Below are positions 9,025 through 17,781 of a DNA stretch of 64,000 bases, one piece after another. The notes under the pieces are model-generated. The model ran no database searches. It saw only the letters and a list, made by a program, of their open reading frames with translations, and was not told the origin of the DNA. Numbering within the stretch: the first letter of the stretch is position 1; each line of letters opens with the position of its first letter. The stretch comes from Haloplanus salinarum (GTDB taxonomy: Archaea; Halobacteriota; Halobacteria; Halobacteriales; Haloferacaceae): NCBI RefSeq assembly GCF_024498175.1, contig NZ_CP101823.1:3106987-3170986 (forward strand), given 5' to 3'. A program made the translations under genes and the position numbers.

Positions 9025-10890
9025 TTACTGCCCGTCGGGGTGGACGACGGAGAGCGCCTCGGAGACGGCGTCGTCGTCGCCGATCAGGGTGATCTGGTCG
9101 CCGTGTTCGAGCCGACAGTCGCCGTCGGGGACGATGCTCTTCCCGTCGCGGGTGATCAGCGCGATCAGACACCGGGCGGGGAGCTTCGGTCCGATCTCCG
9201 AGATGGTCTTGCCGACGATGTCCTCGGAGGTGACGTCGATCTCCTGGACTTCGCCCTCGTGACCGATCTCGCTCGTCCAGTTGACGAGCGACGGGCGCTC
9301 GATGTAGTCGTCGAAGGCCATCGCCGTCGCGTCGACGGAGGAGATGGCCCGCACCCCCAGATCCTCGAACGCGTCGACGTTGTCGGGGTTGTTCACGCGC
9401 GCCAGGATGGTGCCGGGCGAGAACTTCGAGTCGGCCAACTGGGCGACCAGCAGGTTCACGTCGTCGTCGCCGGTGGTCGTGGCGACGATCTTGGCGTTCT
9501 CGGCGCCGGCCGACCGCAACACCTCGGTGTCGGTGCCGTCGCCGTGGTGAACGGTCAGCCCCTCGTTGCGCGCCCGTTCGACGCTGTTCACGTCCTGGTC
9601 GACCAGGACGACGTTCTCTCCGCGGTCTTCGAGGCGCAGGGCGAGGGTTCGACCCACGCTCCCGGCGCCGATGATGATCACACGCATTGGTATCACGTCG
9701 AGGAATTCGGCGATCTGTCTGGCGAGTCCGGCCTCCAGTGCGACCGTGAGGAAGATGACGAGAAAGACGGTGCCGACGAGGACGTTCGCTTCGGCCCCCA
9801 TCCCTTCGGCGCGGAACTCGACGGCAAAGAGCGTCGCGACCGACGCGGGGATGATCCCGCGGGGGCCGACGAAGCTCATGAAGAGGCGCTCCCCGCGGGT
9901 GAAGCGGTCGCCGGCGGTGCTGATGAACACCAGCAACGGCCGAACCACGACCGCGACGACAGCGGCGACGAGCAGGCCACCCACCCCCAGCGCGAGCAGA
10001 TACTCGAACCGAAGCAACGCCGCGAGCGTGATGAAGACGAAAGAGAGCACGATCAGCGTCACGTCGCCTTTGAACGCCGTGATCTCCTTCTCGTAGGGAA
10101 CGTCCGCGTTCCCGAGAACGATGCCCGCGGTGGCGACGGCGGCGATGCCGGCTTCGGTGGCCACCGCTTCCGCGGCCCCGTACGCGACCAGTGCCCCACC
10201 GAGTACCAGGAGCCGGGCGTTCTGTGGCGCGTTCCCGGGCGAGAGGTCGATATATCGGAGCGCGTAGAAGACGACGGCCGCGACGGTGAGGCCGACGACG
10301 ATACCGCTCCCGAGTCGCTGCGTGAACAGTACGAACAGTTCGCTCGGTGCCCGGACGTCCTGGATGATCGCCTCGAAGATGACGACCGCCAGGATCGCCG
10401 CCGTCACGTCGTTCACGATCCCCTCGGTCTCGAGGGCGGTCCCGACTCGGTTCCGCACCGGCACCACCTCCAAGATGGGAGCGATGACGGTCGGCCCGGT
10501 GGCGACGAGCAACGCGCCGATCAGCGCGGCGACCATCCAGCTCGTCCCGAGGGCGTAGTGGACGACGACGGTGGTCCCGACGAGCGCGATGGCCGCCCCG
10601 AGGGTCACCAGTTTGAACGCCGCGGCCGGGGCCTCGCGCAGGCGGCCGACCCGCAGGTGGAAGGCCCCCTCGAAGACGATGATCGCCACCGAGAGGCCGA
10701 CGATGGCCGAGAGCGCGTTGCCGAAGGATTCGGGCCCGACGACGCCGAGCACTTCGGGGCCGAGGATGACGCCCGACGCCAGCAGGAAGACGACGCTCGG
10801 GATGCGGAAGCGATCCGAGAGGATCTGTGCGACGACCCCGACCCCGATCAGCGCCGCGACCAGCGTGATGAGGTTCCCCCCGCCGGCCAT
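9025..10890 (-). CDS. Cation:proton antiporter with C-terminal RCK (TrkA-N/TrkA-C) domains
   Basis: A 621-aa protein. About residues 1-395 form 11-13 hydrophobic segments of the CPA family. The conserved stretches LLVATGPTVIAPIL and SFVGPRGIIPASVATLFA are typical of NhaP/KefB-like exchangers. From about 402 an NAD-binding RCK domain starts with MRVIIIGAGSVGRTLALRL; a TrkA-C domain follows (about 530-621). Such proteins exchange Na+ or K+ for protons and are gated by nucleotide binding at RCK. In a salt-in halophile it fits ion and pH homeostasis. It stands alone. Confidence 0.92.
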   Translation of the reverse strand: MAGGGNLITLVAALIGVGVVAQILSDRFRIPSVVFLLASGVILGPEVLGVVGPESFGNALSAIVGLSVAIIVFEGAFHLRVGRLREAPAAAFKLVTLGAAIALVGTTVVVHYALGTSWMVAALIGALLVATGPTVIAPILEVVPVRNRVGTALETEGIVNDVTAAILAVVIFEAIIQDVRAPSELFVLFTQRLGSGIVVGLTVAAVVFYALRYIDLSPGNAPQNARLLVLGGALVAYGAAEAVATEAGIAAVATAGIVLGNADVPYEKEITAFKGDVTLIVLSFVFITLAALLRFEYLLALGVGGLLVAAVVAVVVRPLLVFISTAGDRFTRGERLFMSFVGPRGIIPASVATLFAVEFRAEGMGAEANVLVGTVFLVIFLTVALEAGLARQIAEFLDVIPMRVIIIGAGSVGRTLALRLEDRGENVVLVDQDVNSVERARNEGLTVHHGDGTDTEVLRSAGAENAKIVATTTGDDDVNLLVAQLADSKFSPGTILARVNNPDNVDAFEDLGVRAISSVDATAMAFDDYIERPSLVNWTSEIGHEGEVQEIDVTSEDIVGKTISEIGPKLPARCLIALITRDGKSIVPDGDCRLEHGDQITLIGDDDAVSEALSVVHPDGQ

Positions 10891-11007
10891 TCAGTACACC
10901 TCCATGTGTCCCTCCGGTGGGGGGGCGACACCGATAAAACCCGCCGTTTCCCCCGGACGAACCGGCAAAAACCGGGGCGATCCGGCCCCGCGACGCGCGC
11001 CGAACGG

Positions 11008-11907
11008 TCAGTCCCCGTCGGCGTCGAGGTAGCCGAGGGCACCGCGCGCGTTGAGCCGGTATTCGGCCCGCGTCTTGCGTGCCCCCCACGGCTCCACCGG
11101 GGTGGCCGTCTCGGCGAAGTGCTCGATCACGGCCTCGTCCGTATCGAGGTCGGCCCGCACCTCGCGCACCCGATCGATCCACGCCGAGAGGATCTCGGCG
11201 TACTCGTCCATCAGGTCCGGGGTGAAGGCGGCGTCGCCGAAGTGGCCGAAACAGATCCGCTCGGGGTTCCGTTCGGCGATGGTCGCCGCGTCGTCGAGGC
11301 AGGTCTCCAGGTCGAAGTTGACGGGTGGCGAGGTGGGGAAGAGTTCGTCGGCGCCGGGCGGGCGGATCCCGCCCGCGTCGCCGGAGAAGAGGACGTCGTC
11401 GCCCCGGTCGTGGAAGACGACCTGGTGGGGGGCGTGGCCGGGGGCGTGGACCACGTCGAGGACCCGGTCGCCCAGGTCGACCGTGTCGCCGTCAGCGAGC
11501 GACTCGATGCGGTCCTCGGGCACCGGTTTCGGGTCGACGTAATACTGCCACTGGTCGCCCACGGCGGCTTTCGTCCCCGCGACCAGCCGCGAGGGGTCCA
11601 TCAGGTGTGGCACGCCGATCTCGTGGGTCAACACGGTCGCTTCGGGGTGGGCGTCGAGCAGGTGCCCGGCCCCGCCCGCGTGATCCAGGTGGACGTGTGT
11701 CGTCAGCACGTATTCGAGGTCGTCGATCCCGCGGTCGTCGAGGGCGTCGATCACCAGGTCGACGTTCGTCCCGAGTCCGGGGTCGACGACCGCCGGGTGC
11801 TCGGCGTCGACGAGGTAGACGGAGCCGTAGCCGGGGACGTCGAAGGCGCCGACGTCGACGTAGTGGATGTCGGTACCGGGAACGGACGCGAGATCGCCGA
11901 TGGCCAT
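11008..11907 (-). CDS. Metallo-beta-lactamase-fold hydrolase
   Basis: A 299-aa MBL-fold protein with the dimetal motif THVHLDHAGG (His71, His73, Asp75, His76). Further ligands lie in GHAPHQVVF and in the Asp of LFSGDAGG, with a later His in FGHFG. The architecture resembles glyoxalase-II-like or quorum-quenching-type hydrolases; the substrate is unknown. The ATG at 11907 (MAIGDLASVPGTDIHYVDVG) is chosen over an upstream in-frame start that would add an Arg-rich leader. It is divergent from serS, 89 nt away. Confidence 0.87.
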   Translation of the reverse strand: MAIGDLASVPGTDIHYVDVGAFDVPGYGSVYLVDAEHPAVVDPGLGTNVDLVIDALDDRGIDDLEYVLTTHVHLDHAGGAGHLLDAHPEATVLTHEIGVPHLMDPSRLVAGTKAAVGDQWQYYVDPKPVPEDRIESLADGDTVDLGDRVLDVVHAPGHAPHQVVFHDRGDDVLFSGDAGGIRPPGADELFPTSPPVNFDLETCLDDAATIAERNPERICFGHFGDAAFTPDLMDEYAEILSAWIDRVREVRADLDTDEAVIEHFAETATPVEPWGARKTRAEYRLNARGALGYLDADGD

Positions 11908-11996
11908 GGACGAACCCCGGCGGCGGCGGTGAAAAGCGTTCTGTCGCCCGTCACGTCCCGACACGGTTTTGTCTCGGCCCCGAGAAGTGCGCCCAA

Positions 11997-13382
11997 ATGC
12001 TCAGCAGGCAGTATCTCCGGGAGAACCCGGACGTGGTGCGTCGAACCCTCGAGGACCGAGGGATGGCCGACGACGTGGACCTCGATCGGCTCCTGGAGAT
12101 CGACGAGGAGTGGCGGTCGCTCAAAAGCGAGGGCGACGACCTGCGACACGAGCGCAACGAGGTCAGCGACCGGATCGGTCGGCTGAAAGCCGAGGGGAAA
12201 GAGGAGGAAGCCCAGGCGGCCATCGAGCGCTCCCAGGAACTCAAGGATCGGCTGGAGGAGGTCGAGTCCCGCGCCGACGAGCTCGAAGCCGACCTGGAGG
12301 CGGGACTGATGGAGCTCCCGAACGTCCCCCACGAGGACGTGCCCGTCGGCGAGGACGAGAGCGACAACGTCGAGGAGCGTCGCCACGGCTTCGACGACCT
12401 GCGGGACCTGCCCGAGACGGTCACCCCCCACTACGACCTGGGTGAGGACCTCGACGTCATCGACGAGGCCCGCGGGGCCAAGACCACCGGCGCCGGCTTC
12501 TACTTCCTGAAGGGCGACGGCGCCCGCCTCGAACACGCCCTGATCCAGTTCATGCTCGACGTCCACCGCGAGCAGGGGTACGTCGACCTGTTCCCGCCCG
12601 TCCCCGTCAAATCGACGTCGATGGAGGGGACCGGCCAGCTGCCGAAGTTCGCGGAGGACGCCTACCGCGTCGGCGGTGCCGAGACCGACGACTACGACGA
12701 CGACGACCTCTGGCTCTGCCCCACCGCGGAGGTTCCCGTCACCAACATGTACGCCGACGACATCCTCCTCAGCGACGACCTCCCGCTGAAACACCAGGCG
12801 TACACGCCAAACTTCCGGCGCGAGGCGGGCGAACACGGCACCGAGACCCGTGGCATCGTCCGCGTCCACCAGTTCAACAAGGTGGAACTGGTCAACTTCG
12901 TCGACCCCGCCGAGAGCTACGACCGGCTGGAGGGACTCGTCGACGAGGCCGAGGAAGTCCTCCGGCGCCTCGGCCTCCCCTACCGGATCCTCACGCTCTG
13001 TACCGGCGACCTGACCTTCGCCTCGGCGAAGACCTACGACATCGAGGTGTGGGCGCCCGGCACCGACGCCGACGACGGCCCGGACCGCGGCGGCCGCTGG
13101 CTCGAAGTCTCCAGCGCCTCGAACTTCGAGGACTTCCAGGCTCGCCGGGCCGGTCTGCGCTACCGGCCGGAGCGCCACGAGTCGGCGGAGTACCTCCACA
13201 CGCTCAACGCCTCGGGAACGGCCGTGGGCCGCGTGATGGTCGCCATCCTCGAGTACTACCAGAACGACGACGGCACGGTCACCGTCCCCGAGGCGCTCCG
13301 CCCCTACATGGGCGGCCAGGAGATGATCGAGGGGCACGAGAAGGTCGGCGAGAGCGCCGTCGGCGCGGGCGAGCGGGAGTGA
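11997..13382 (+). CDS. serS: Seryl-tRNA synthetase
   Basis: A 461-aa class II synthetase of the bacterial/eukaryotic-like type. Residues 1-110 are the long antiparallel coiled-coil arm (Lys/Glu-rich, HERNEVSDRIGRLK) that grips the tRNA-Ser variable arm. The catalytic core follows, with motif 2 FRREAGEHGTETRG and VHQFNKVELV, and motif 3 near the C-terminus in NASGTAVGRVMVAILE. It charges tRNA-Ser with serine. The start is the ATG at 11997 (MLSRQYLRENP), which matches the family N-terminus; the longer upstream frame is Arg-rich shadow. A perfect 21-bp tandem duplication ends at its stop codon. Confidence 0.96.
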   Translation: MLSRQYLRENPDVVRRTLEDRGMADDVDLDRLLEIDEEWRSLKSEGDDLRHERNEVSDRIGRLKAEGKEEEAQAAIERSQELKDRLEEVESRADELEADLEAGLMELPNVPHEDVPVGEDESDNVEERRHGFDDLRDLPETVTPHYDLGEDLDVIDEARGAKTTGAGFYFLKGDGARLEHALIQFMLDVHREQGYVDLFPPVPVKSTSMEGTGQLPKFAEDAYRVGGAETDDYDDDDLWLCPTAEVPVTNMYADDILLSDDLPLKHQAYTPNFRREAGEHGTETRGIVRVHQFNKVELVNFVDPAESYDRLEGLVDEAEEVLRRLGLPYRILTLCTGDLTFASAKTYDIEVWAPGTDADDGPDRGGRWLEVSSASNFEDFQARRAGLRYRPERHESAEYLHTLNASGTAVGRVMVAILEYYQNDDGTVTVPEALRPYMGGQEMIEGHEKVGESAVGAGERE

Positions 13383-13403
13383 GGCGCGGGCGAGCGGGAG
13401 TGA
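13362..13403 (+). repeat. Perfect 21-bp tandem duplication across the serS stop
   Basis: Positions 13362-13382 and 13383-13403 are identical (21 bp each, starting GGCGCGGGCGAGC and ending GAGTGA). The first copy encodes the last residues and stop of serS; the second repeats them including a second TGA, so the reading frame is unaffected. Confidence 0.95.
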
Positions 13404-13420
13404 AGCGCGCCGGGCGCGAA

Positions 13421-13427
13421 TTTAAAT
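13421..13427 (+). promoter_or_regulatory. TATA box for the amphi-Trp gene
   Basis: TTTAAAT sits in G+C-rich DNA. Its centre is about 26 nt before the ATG at 13450 but only 17 nt before the ATG at 13441, so it favours leaderless transcription from the second ATG. Confidence 0.6.
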
Positions 13428-13449
13428 CCTCTCCCGACGTATGTCAACC

Positions 13450-13746
13450 ATGGCGAACGTTCCCGACGACGACGCGACCGGCAGCACCGAACTCGGCGAC
13501 TACTTCGAGGAGGAGTACGACGTGACCGCGGCCGTGGCCGGCGAGTTCCTCGTCGACCTGGGCGAACAGCTTCAGTCGGGCGAGGGTGGCGTGACACTCT
13601 CCGGTGGCGATTGGGAACTCGACTTCGCGTACAGCGACGCCGTCGAACTCGAAGTCGAGTACGTCGACGGTCCCGACGGCGAACTGGAGATCGAGGTCGA
13701 GCTGTCGCCCGCGGGCGACGACGAGTCGCCCCCATCGCTCGGCTAG
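13450..13746 (+). CDS. Amphi-Trp domain-containing protein
   Basis: A small acidic soluble protein of 98 aa. Residues about 15-85 contain a helix followed by amphipathic strands with [20 protein letters not shown], resembling the amphi-Trp domain (Trp-containing amphipathic strands). Its biochemical role is unknown. Two in-frame ATGs exist; the TATA box at 13421-13427 is correctly spaced for the second (13450, [11 protein letters not shown]). It follows serS with its own promoter and is convergent with the NTF2-like gene, whose stop codon lies within its 3' end. Confidence 0.7.
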   Translation: MANVPDDDATGSTELGDYFEEEYDVTAAVAGEFLVDLGEQLQSGEGGVTLSGGDWELDFAYSDAVELEVEYVDGPDGELEIEVELSPAGDDESPPSLG

Positions 13747-14087
13747 TCGGTGTACGTCGACAGCGACGCGATCCGGTCGCCGTCGATCCGGTGGACGTCG
13801 ACGAACCCGAACAGGTCGCCGTCGCCCTCGGCCCGCAGGCGGCCACGGGCGAACGTCTCCCCGTGCCCGACACACACCGAGTCGAGGACGTGTTCGGTGT
13901 CGGTTCGTGGCCGTTCCTCCCGCATGAACCGGACGAACCGCTCCCGTCCGTCGAGGGTCCGGTCCGGGCGGTGGTGGACGAACTCGGGGGCGAGCAACCC
14001 CCGGAGGCGGTCGTACTCGCCGGCGTCGATGGCGGCGTAGAACGCCCGAACCGTCGCCTCGGCCCCACCGCCGTCGCTCCCGTCCAT
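13743..14087 (-). CDS. SnoaL/NTF2-like protein
   Basis: A 114-aa protein with the cone-shaped NTF2/SnoaL pattern: an N-terminal helix [31 protein letters not shown], then alternating strands ending [19 protein letters not shown]. Members include small isomerases, cyclases and unassigned dimeric proteins, so the reaction is unknown. The ATG at 14087 ([13 protein letters not shown]) is preferred because the family N-terminal helix follows immediately. It is divergent from tsr3. Confidence 0.75.
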   Translation of the reverse strand: MDGSDGGGAEATVRAFYAAIDAGEYDRLRGLLAPEFVHHRPDRTLDGRERFVRFMREERPRTDTEHVLDSVCVGHGETFARGRLRAEGDGDLFGFVDVHRIDGDRIASLSTYTD

Positions 14088-14171
14088 ACCGTCCGGTGCA
14101 CCGCGACGGGCAAAACCGTTGTCGTCGCCCCCGCCCGAGCCGTTTTTGTCCGTCGGCCGTCTGCGTCCGCC

Positions 14172-14666
14172 GTGGACCTGCACGTCCGCTACGAGGGCGA
14201 CGACGACCCCGAGAAGTGTACGGCCCGGAAACTCGCGCGGTTCGACCTGGTCGACCTGCACCGCTCGGACCGGGCGACGCCGTACGGCGTGGTGCTCAAC
14301 CCCCACGCCGAGCGGGCGCTCTCGCCCGCCGACGCGACGGGGACGCTGGTCGCCCTCGACTGTTCGTGGGAGTCGGCCGGGCAGGCGCGCTTCTCGATTC
14401 CGGGCGAGCACCGCGCGCTCCCCTACCTCGTCGCCGCCAACCCCGTCAACTTCGGCAAGCCGTTCCGGCTGACCACGGTCGAGGCCCTCGCCGCGGGGCT
14501 GGTCATCCTCGGCGACCGACCCCACGCCGAGCGACTCCTGGCGAAGTTCACGTGGGGCGAGACGTTCCTCGAACTCAACGACGAACCCCTGCGGCGGTAC
14601 GCCGACTGCGCGGACTCGGCCGAGGTGGTGGCCGTCCAGGGGGAGTATCTGGACCGACAAGCTTGA
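14172..14666 (+). CDS. tsr3: Ribosome biogenesis aminocarboxypropyltransferase Tsr3 (DUF367)
   Basis: A 164-aa SPOUT-like enzyme. The family motif [20 protein letters not shown] is near residues 95-115, and the N-terminal [14 protein letters not shown] and the [13 protein letters not shown] segment also match. Tsr3 transfers the aminocarboxypropyl group of SAM to a hypermodified uridine of small-subunit rRNA during 30S maturation. The start is a GTG at 14172 ([16 protein letters not shown]); no ATG is available at a sensible place. The stop TGA overlaps by one base an ATG that could begin the next gene. Confidence 0.9.
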   Translation: MDLHVRYEGDDDPEKCTARKLARFDLVDLHRSDRATPYGVVLNPHAERALSPADATGTLVALDCSWESAGQARFSIPGEHRALPYLVAANPVNFGKPFRLTTVEALAAGLVILGDRPHAERLLAKFTWGETFLELNDEPLRRYADCADSAEVVAVQGEYLDRQA

Positions 14667-14692
14667 TGTCCGTTCGCCCCCGAGTCGACGGT

Positions 14693-15169
14693 ATGCGGTC
14701 ACGACGACTGGTCCCCGTCGCCGTCGCGGCCGCCGGCTTCGCGGCGGTCGTGATCGGCATCCACCAGGGGCTCGTTCACGTCGCACCGGGCTACGAAGGC
14801 ACAGTCACGACCGGCTGGGACGGCGGCCTCAACCACGAGGAGCGGCTGCTCGCTCGGCTCGCCCTCATCGGTGTCGTCGGGGCGGCCGCCGCCCACCGGT
14901 GGCGACGCCTCGCCGTCGTCCCCGTCGCGGCGGGCGGCGTCGTCCTGTTCTACGCCGCCCGGGCCGTCCTGCACTACGCCCTCGATCCCGGTCTCTACGT
15001 GACGGTGTCGACGTACGGCGGGGGGTCGACCCGGTTCGTCCTCGGCGCCGAGCCGTTCCTGCTCGCGGCGGGCGGACTGCTCCTCGTCGCCGCCGGCGTC
15101 GAGGGCTGGCGCGCACGTCCCCGCCGACCGGACGACGACCAGTCCGCCGTCGCGCCGTCGGCCCGGTGA
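14693..15169 (+). CDS. Four-helix membrane protein, unknown function
   Basis: A 158-aa membrane protein with about four hydrophobic segments: VAVAAAGFAAVVIGIHQGL, RLALIGVVGAAAA, VVPVAAGGVVLFYAARAVL and AEPFLLAAGGLLLVAAGV. It ends in a basic and charged tail. No catalytic motif is seen. Starts at 14666 (overlapping the tsr3 stop) and 14693 are both possible; I chose 14693 because the positively charged MRSRR just before the first helix is a good topogenic start. Likely co-transcribed with tsr3. Confidence 0.6.
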   Translation: MRSRRLVPVAVAAAGFAAVVIGIHQGLVHVAPGYEGTVTTGWDGGLNHEERLLARLALIGVVGAAAAHRWRRLAVVPVAAGGVVLFYAARAVLHYALDPGLYVTVSTYGGGSTRFVLGAEPFLLAAGGLLLVAAGVEGWRARPRRPDDDQSAVAPSAR

Positions 15170-15196
15170 GACGGCGAGGCGGCCCCGAACGGACGA

Positions 15197-15204
15197 CCTT
15201 TTAT
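15197..15204 (+). promoter_or_regulatory. TATA box for the Nog1-type GTPase gene
   Basis: CCTTTTAT is centred about 27 nt before the ATG at 15228, the spacing expected for a leaderless archaeal transcript. Confidence 0.5.
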
Positions 15205-15227
15205 CCGCCCGTGTCGAAACGTCGACA

Positions 15228-16238
15228 ATGATTTTCGAAGGCCTGCCGACCACGCCCCGGTCGGAGGAGCTCATCGACAAGGCGTTCTCGCGGGCGGCCC
15301 GCTCCGGGCGTGCGAAGTCGGGCCTGGAGGCCCAGCAGTCGATGCTGCAGACGGCGGGAAACATCCTCTCGGACAACTTGGAGAACGTGGTGACCGAGTG
15401 GCCCGACTTCGGCGTCGTCGATCCGTTCTACCGGGAGCTCGCGGACGCGGTGTTGCGACGGGAGTTGGACGCCAGAACCGGCGAGGATGGCGCCGAACAG
15501 GTCGGGCTGGACGCCCTCCGGGCCAGCCTCTCGGAGGTGACGTGGGCGAGCCGTCAGGTCGAGACGATCCAGCGGGAGTACAACACGAAGCTCCGGAAGA
15601 CCGACCCCGAGACGGCACGCAAACACCGCAAACAGGCGTTCGCGCGGATGGCCGACGTGGTCGAGGAGGTCGAGGCGGACCTCCTGCGGGTCGGCGAGGC
15701 GCGCAACGCGCTCCGTGACCTGCCCGACATCCGCCCCGACGAGCCGACCATCGTCGTCGCCGGCTACCCCAACGTCGGCAAGTCGTCGTTCGTGAACGGC
15801 GTCACGCGCGCCGACAACGAGATCGCGAGCTACCCCTTCACCACCCGGGGGATCCAGATCGGTCACTTCGAGCGGAACCACATCCGCTATCAGATCATCG
15901 ACACCCCGGGGTTGCTCGACCGTCCCGCCGACGAGCGCAACGACATCGAGAACCAGGCCGTGAGCGCGCTGACCCACCTCGCCGACGCCGTCGTGTTCGT
16001 CGTCGACGCCAGCGGATCGTGTGGCTACCCCCTCGACGCCCAGATCGCCCTCCGGGACGCCGCTGTCGACCGCTTCGACGCGCCCGTCCTCACCGTCTGT
16101 AACAAGAGCGACCGCTCGCGCGACGTCGAGGCCGACGCCTACATGAGCGTCACCGAGGACGAGAACGTCGACGCCGTCCTCGATCTGGCCGTCGAGACGG
16201 TCGACTGGGAGCCCGACCTGCCCTCCCGCTCGGGGTAG
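15228..16238 (+). CDS. Nog1-family GTPase
   Basis: A 336-aa GTPase. The N-terminal 170 residues form a helical domain typical of Nog1. The G domain follows: G1 GYPNVGKSSF (near residue 179), G2/G3 with IDTPGLLDRP, and G4 CNKSD. Nog1 proteins act in large-subunit ribosome assembly; the archaeal homologues are thought to do the same. The ATG at 15228 begins MIFEGLPTTPRSEELIDKAF, the expected family start. It is convergent with the DUF389 gene and ends about 80 nt from it. Confidence 0.9.
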   Translation: MIFEGLPTTPRSEELIDKAFSRAARSGRAKSGLEAQQSMLQTAGNILSDNLENVVTEWPDFGVVDPFYRELADAVLRRELDARTGEDGAEQVGLDALRASLSEVTWASRQVETIQREYNTKLRKTDPETARKHRKQAFARMADVVEEVEADLLRVGEARNALRDLPDIRPDEPTIVVAGYPNVGKSSFVNGVTRADNEIASYPFTTRGIQIGHFERNHIRYQIIDTPGLLDRPADERNDIENQAVSALTHLADAVVFVVDASGSCGYPLDAQIALRDAAVDRFDAPVLTVCNKSDRSRDVEADAYMSVTEDENVDAVLDLAVETVDWEPDLPSRSG

Positions 16239-16320
16239 TACGCGTCCGCCCGCGGCGGCTCTTCTCCGTCGCGACGAGTCGCGCCCTACGCGGCCCCGTA
16301 CGTCACGTCGACGCTCGCGG

Positions 16321-17733
16321 TCACCGCCACGCGGTCGCTCGGTTCGCGCCGGGCGACGCGCGCTCGGCAGCGGCGCGGGGCGGGTCGTCGGAGAGACGCG
16401 CCGTCGCGTCGGTCCCCTCTGCCGCGGTCGACCGTTCGACGACGACGTATCGCACCTCGACGGCGACGGGTCGGTCGGTCCGGAAGGGCGTGTCGGTGAC
16501 CGCGTCGATCTGTCCGGCGAAGCGGCCCGCCAGCGTCGGCGGGTCGACCCCGGGTGGGTGGCCGACGACGACGGTCACCTGCTCGGGTCGGGTGAACGGA
16601 AACGTCTCCTCGTAGGTGACGCTGAGCGAGACGCGTTCGAGGGACGCGTGCTCGCCGAGGACGTCGTCGACGACGACACGAGTCTCCTCCTCGAAGGTGG
16701 CGGTGCGGTAGGTGCTGTACGTGATGCCCGCGAGCAGCGTCGAGAGGACGAGTAGCACGGCGCCGAGCGCGGCGATGCGTTTCAGCGTCGCGACCCGCGC
16801 CTCCTCGTGGCGGAGCCACCCCTTCGGGCGGTAGCCCGTCGCCCACAGCACCGCGAGCGCCGCGAAGTTGATCGACAGGAAGTTGACGAGCACGAGGACG
16901 AGCGCCCCGGTGACGGTGCGGGGCGACCCCCACGCGAGGCCGATGCCGACGACGGCGGTTGGCGGGACGAGCGCCGCGGCGATCATGACGCCGACGAGGG
17001 CTGTCGAGACGCCGGTCGAGAGGCTCAGCGCGCCCGCCACGCCGGCCCCCAGCGCGATGACCAGCGAGAGGACGTCCGGGACGAGCCGTTCCCGCACCTC
17101 GTTGATGGCGAACACGTCCGCCGCCTCCAGCGGGACGACGTGGGTTGCTCGCAACACGACCGCGAACGCCGCGGCCGCGAGGACGGCCAGGACGCCGCCG
17201 GCGACCTGCTGTTTCACGCCTCGGAGGAGGAGTTCGCGGTCGTCGACGACCGAGCCCGTACTCGTCGCCATCGCCGGGCCGATCAGCGGCGCGATGACCA
17301 TCGACCCGACGACGACCGCCGCGGAGTCGAGCAACAGGCCGGCGGTGGCGACCACCGAACTCACGACGGTCATGACGACGAACGTGCGCCAGTTGGGCGC
17401 CAGCGACCGCGCCCGTGCCGCGAGCTCCTCGCGGGCGATCCGGTCGCCGTTCTCGTCGCCCTCCTCGTAGCGATCGACGAGGTCGTCGAACCGCCGAGAG
17501 ATGACCGTCTCGGCGTTCAAAACGACGGTGTAGGCCTCGCGATCAAGCCCCGCCTCGTGGAGGCGTTCGAGGACGGGTTCGACCGCCGCCTGGGGGAGCG
17601 GGAACGTGACGGACGCGGTGTACTCCCGGTGGCTGGTCTCGTCGGCGACGACGTAGTCGATACCCTCGTCGTCGAGGGTTCGCAGGACCGCGTCGCGTTT
17701 CCCCGGCGGAACCATGACCTGGACGAGTCGCAC
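16321..17733 (-). CDS. DUF389/TIGR00341 family membrane protein
   Basis: A 470-aa protein. The first 150 residues are soluble, beginning RLVQVMVPPGKRDAVL. About eight hydrophobic segments follow (about 150-340), with the family motif DSAAVVVGSMVIAPLIGPAMA and RPKGWLRHEEA. A C-terminal soluble domain ends in an Arg/Ala-rich tail. The family is widespread but functionally undefined; transport is only suspected. I choose the GTG at 17733 because a TATA-like element (17758-17765) overlaps an in-frame ATG at 17760 and is 27 nt upstream of this GTG, so the longer version would translate the promoter. Confidence 0.85.
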   Translation of the reverse strand: MRLVQVMVPPGKRDAVLRTLDDEGIDYVVADETSHREYTASVTFPLPQAAVEPVLERLHEAGLDREAYTVVLNAETVISRRFDDLVDRYEEGDENGDRIAREELAARARSLAPNWRTFVVMTVVSSVVATAGLLLDSAAVVVGSMVIAPLIGPAMATSTGSVVDDRELLLRGVKQQVAGGVLAVLAAAAFAVVLRATHVVPLEAADVFAINEVRERLVPDVLSLVIALGAGVAGALSLSTGVSTALVGVMIAAALVPPTAVVGIGLAWGSPRTVTGALVLVLVNFLSINFAALAVLWATGYRPKGWLRHEEARVATLKRIAALGAVLLVLSTLLAGITYSTYRTATFEEETRVVVDDVLGEHASLERVSLSVTYEETFPFTRPEQVTVVVGHPPGVDPPTLAGRFAGQIDAVTDTPFRTDRPVAVEVRYVVVERSTAAEGTDATARLSDDPPRAAAERASPGANRATAWR

Positions 17734-17757
17734 GGACCCACGTCCGTCCGCCGCCGG

Positions 17758-17765
17758 CATATAGC
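17758..17765 (-). promoter_or_regulatory. TATA box deciding the DUF389 gene start
   Basis: Read on the minus strand the element is GCTATATG. It overlaps the upstream in-frame ATG and is centred about 28 nt before the GTG at 17733. Confidence 0.55.
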
Positions 17766-17781
17766 CTGTCGTCGCCCCGGT

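Noticed and set aside
7022-11182. A 1386-codon minus-strand frame
   Set aside because: It is Arg/Gly/Pro-rich and overlaps several clear genes in other frames; a G+C-caused shadow.
13441-13449. First ATG as the start of the amphi-Trp gene
   Set aside because: The TATA box is too close to it; spacing suits the ATG at 13450, though both remain possible.
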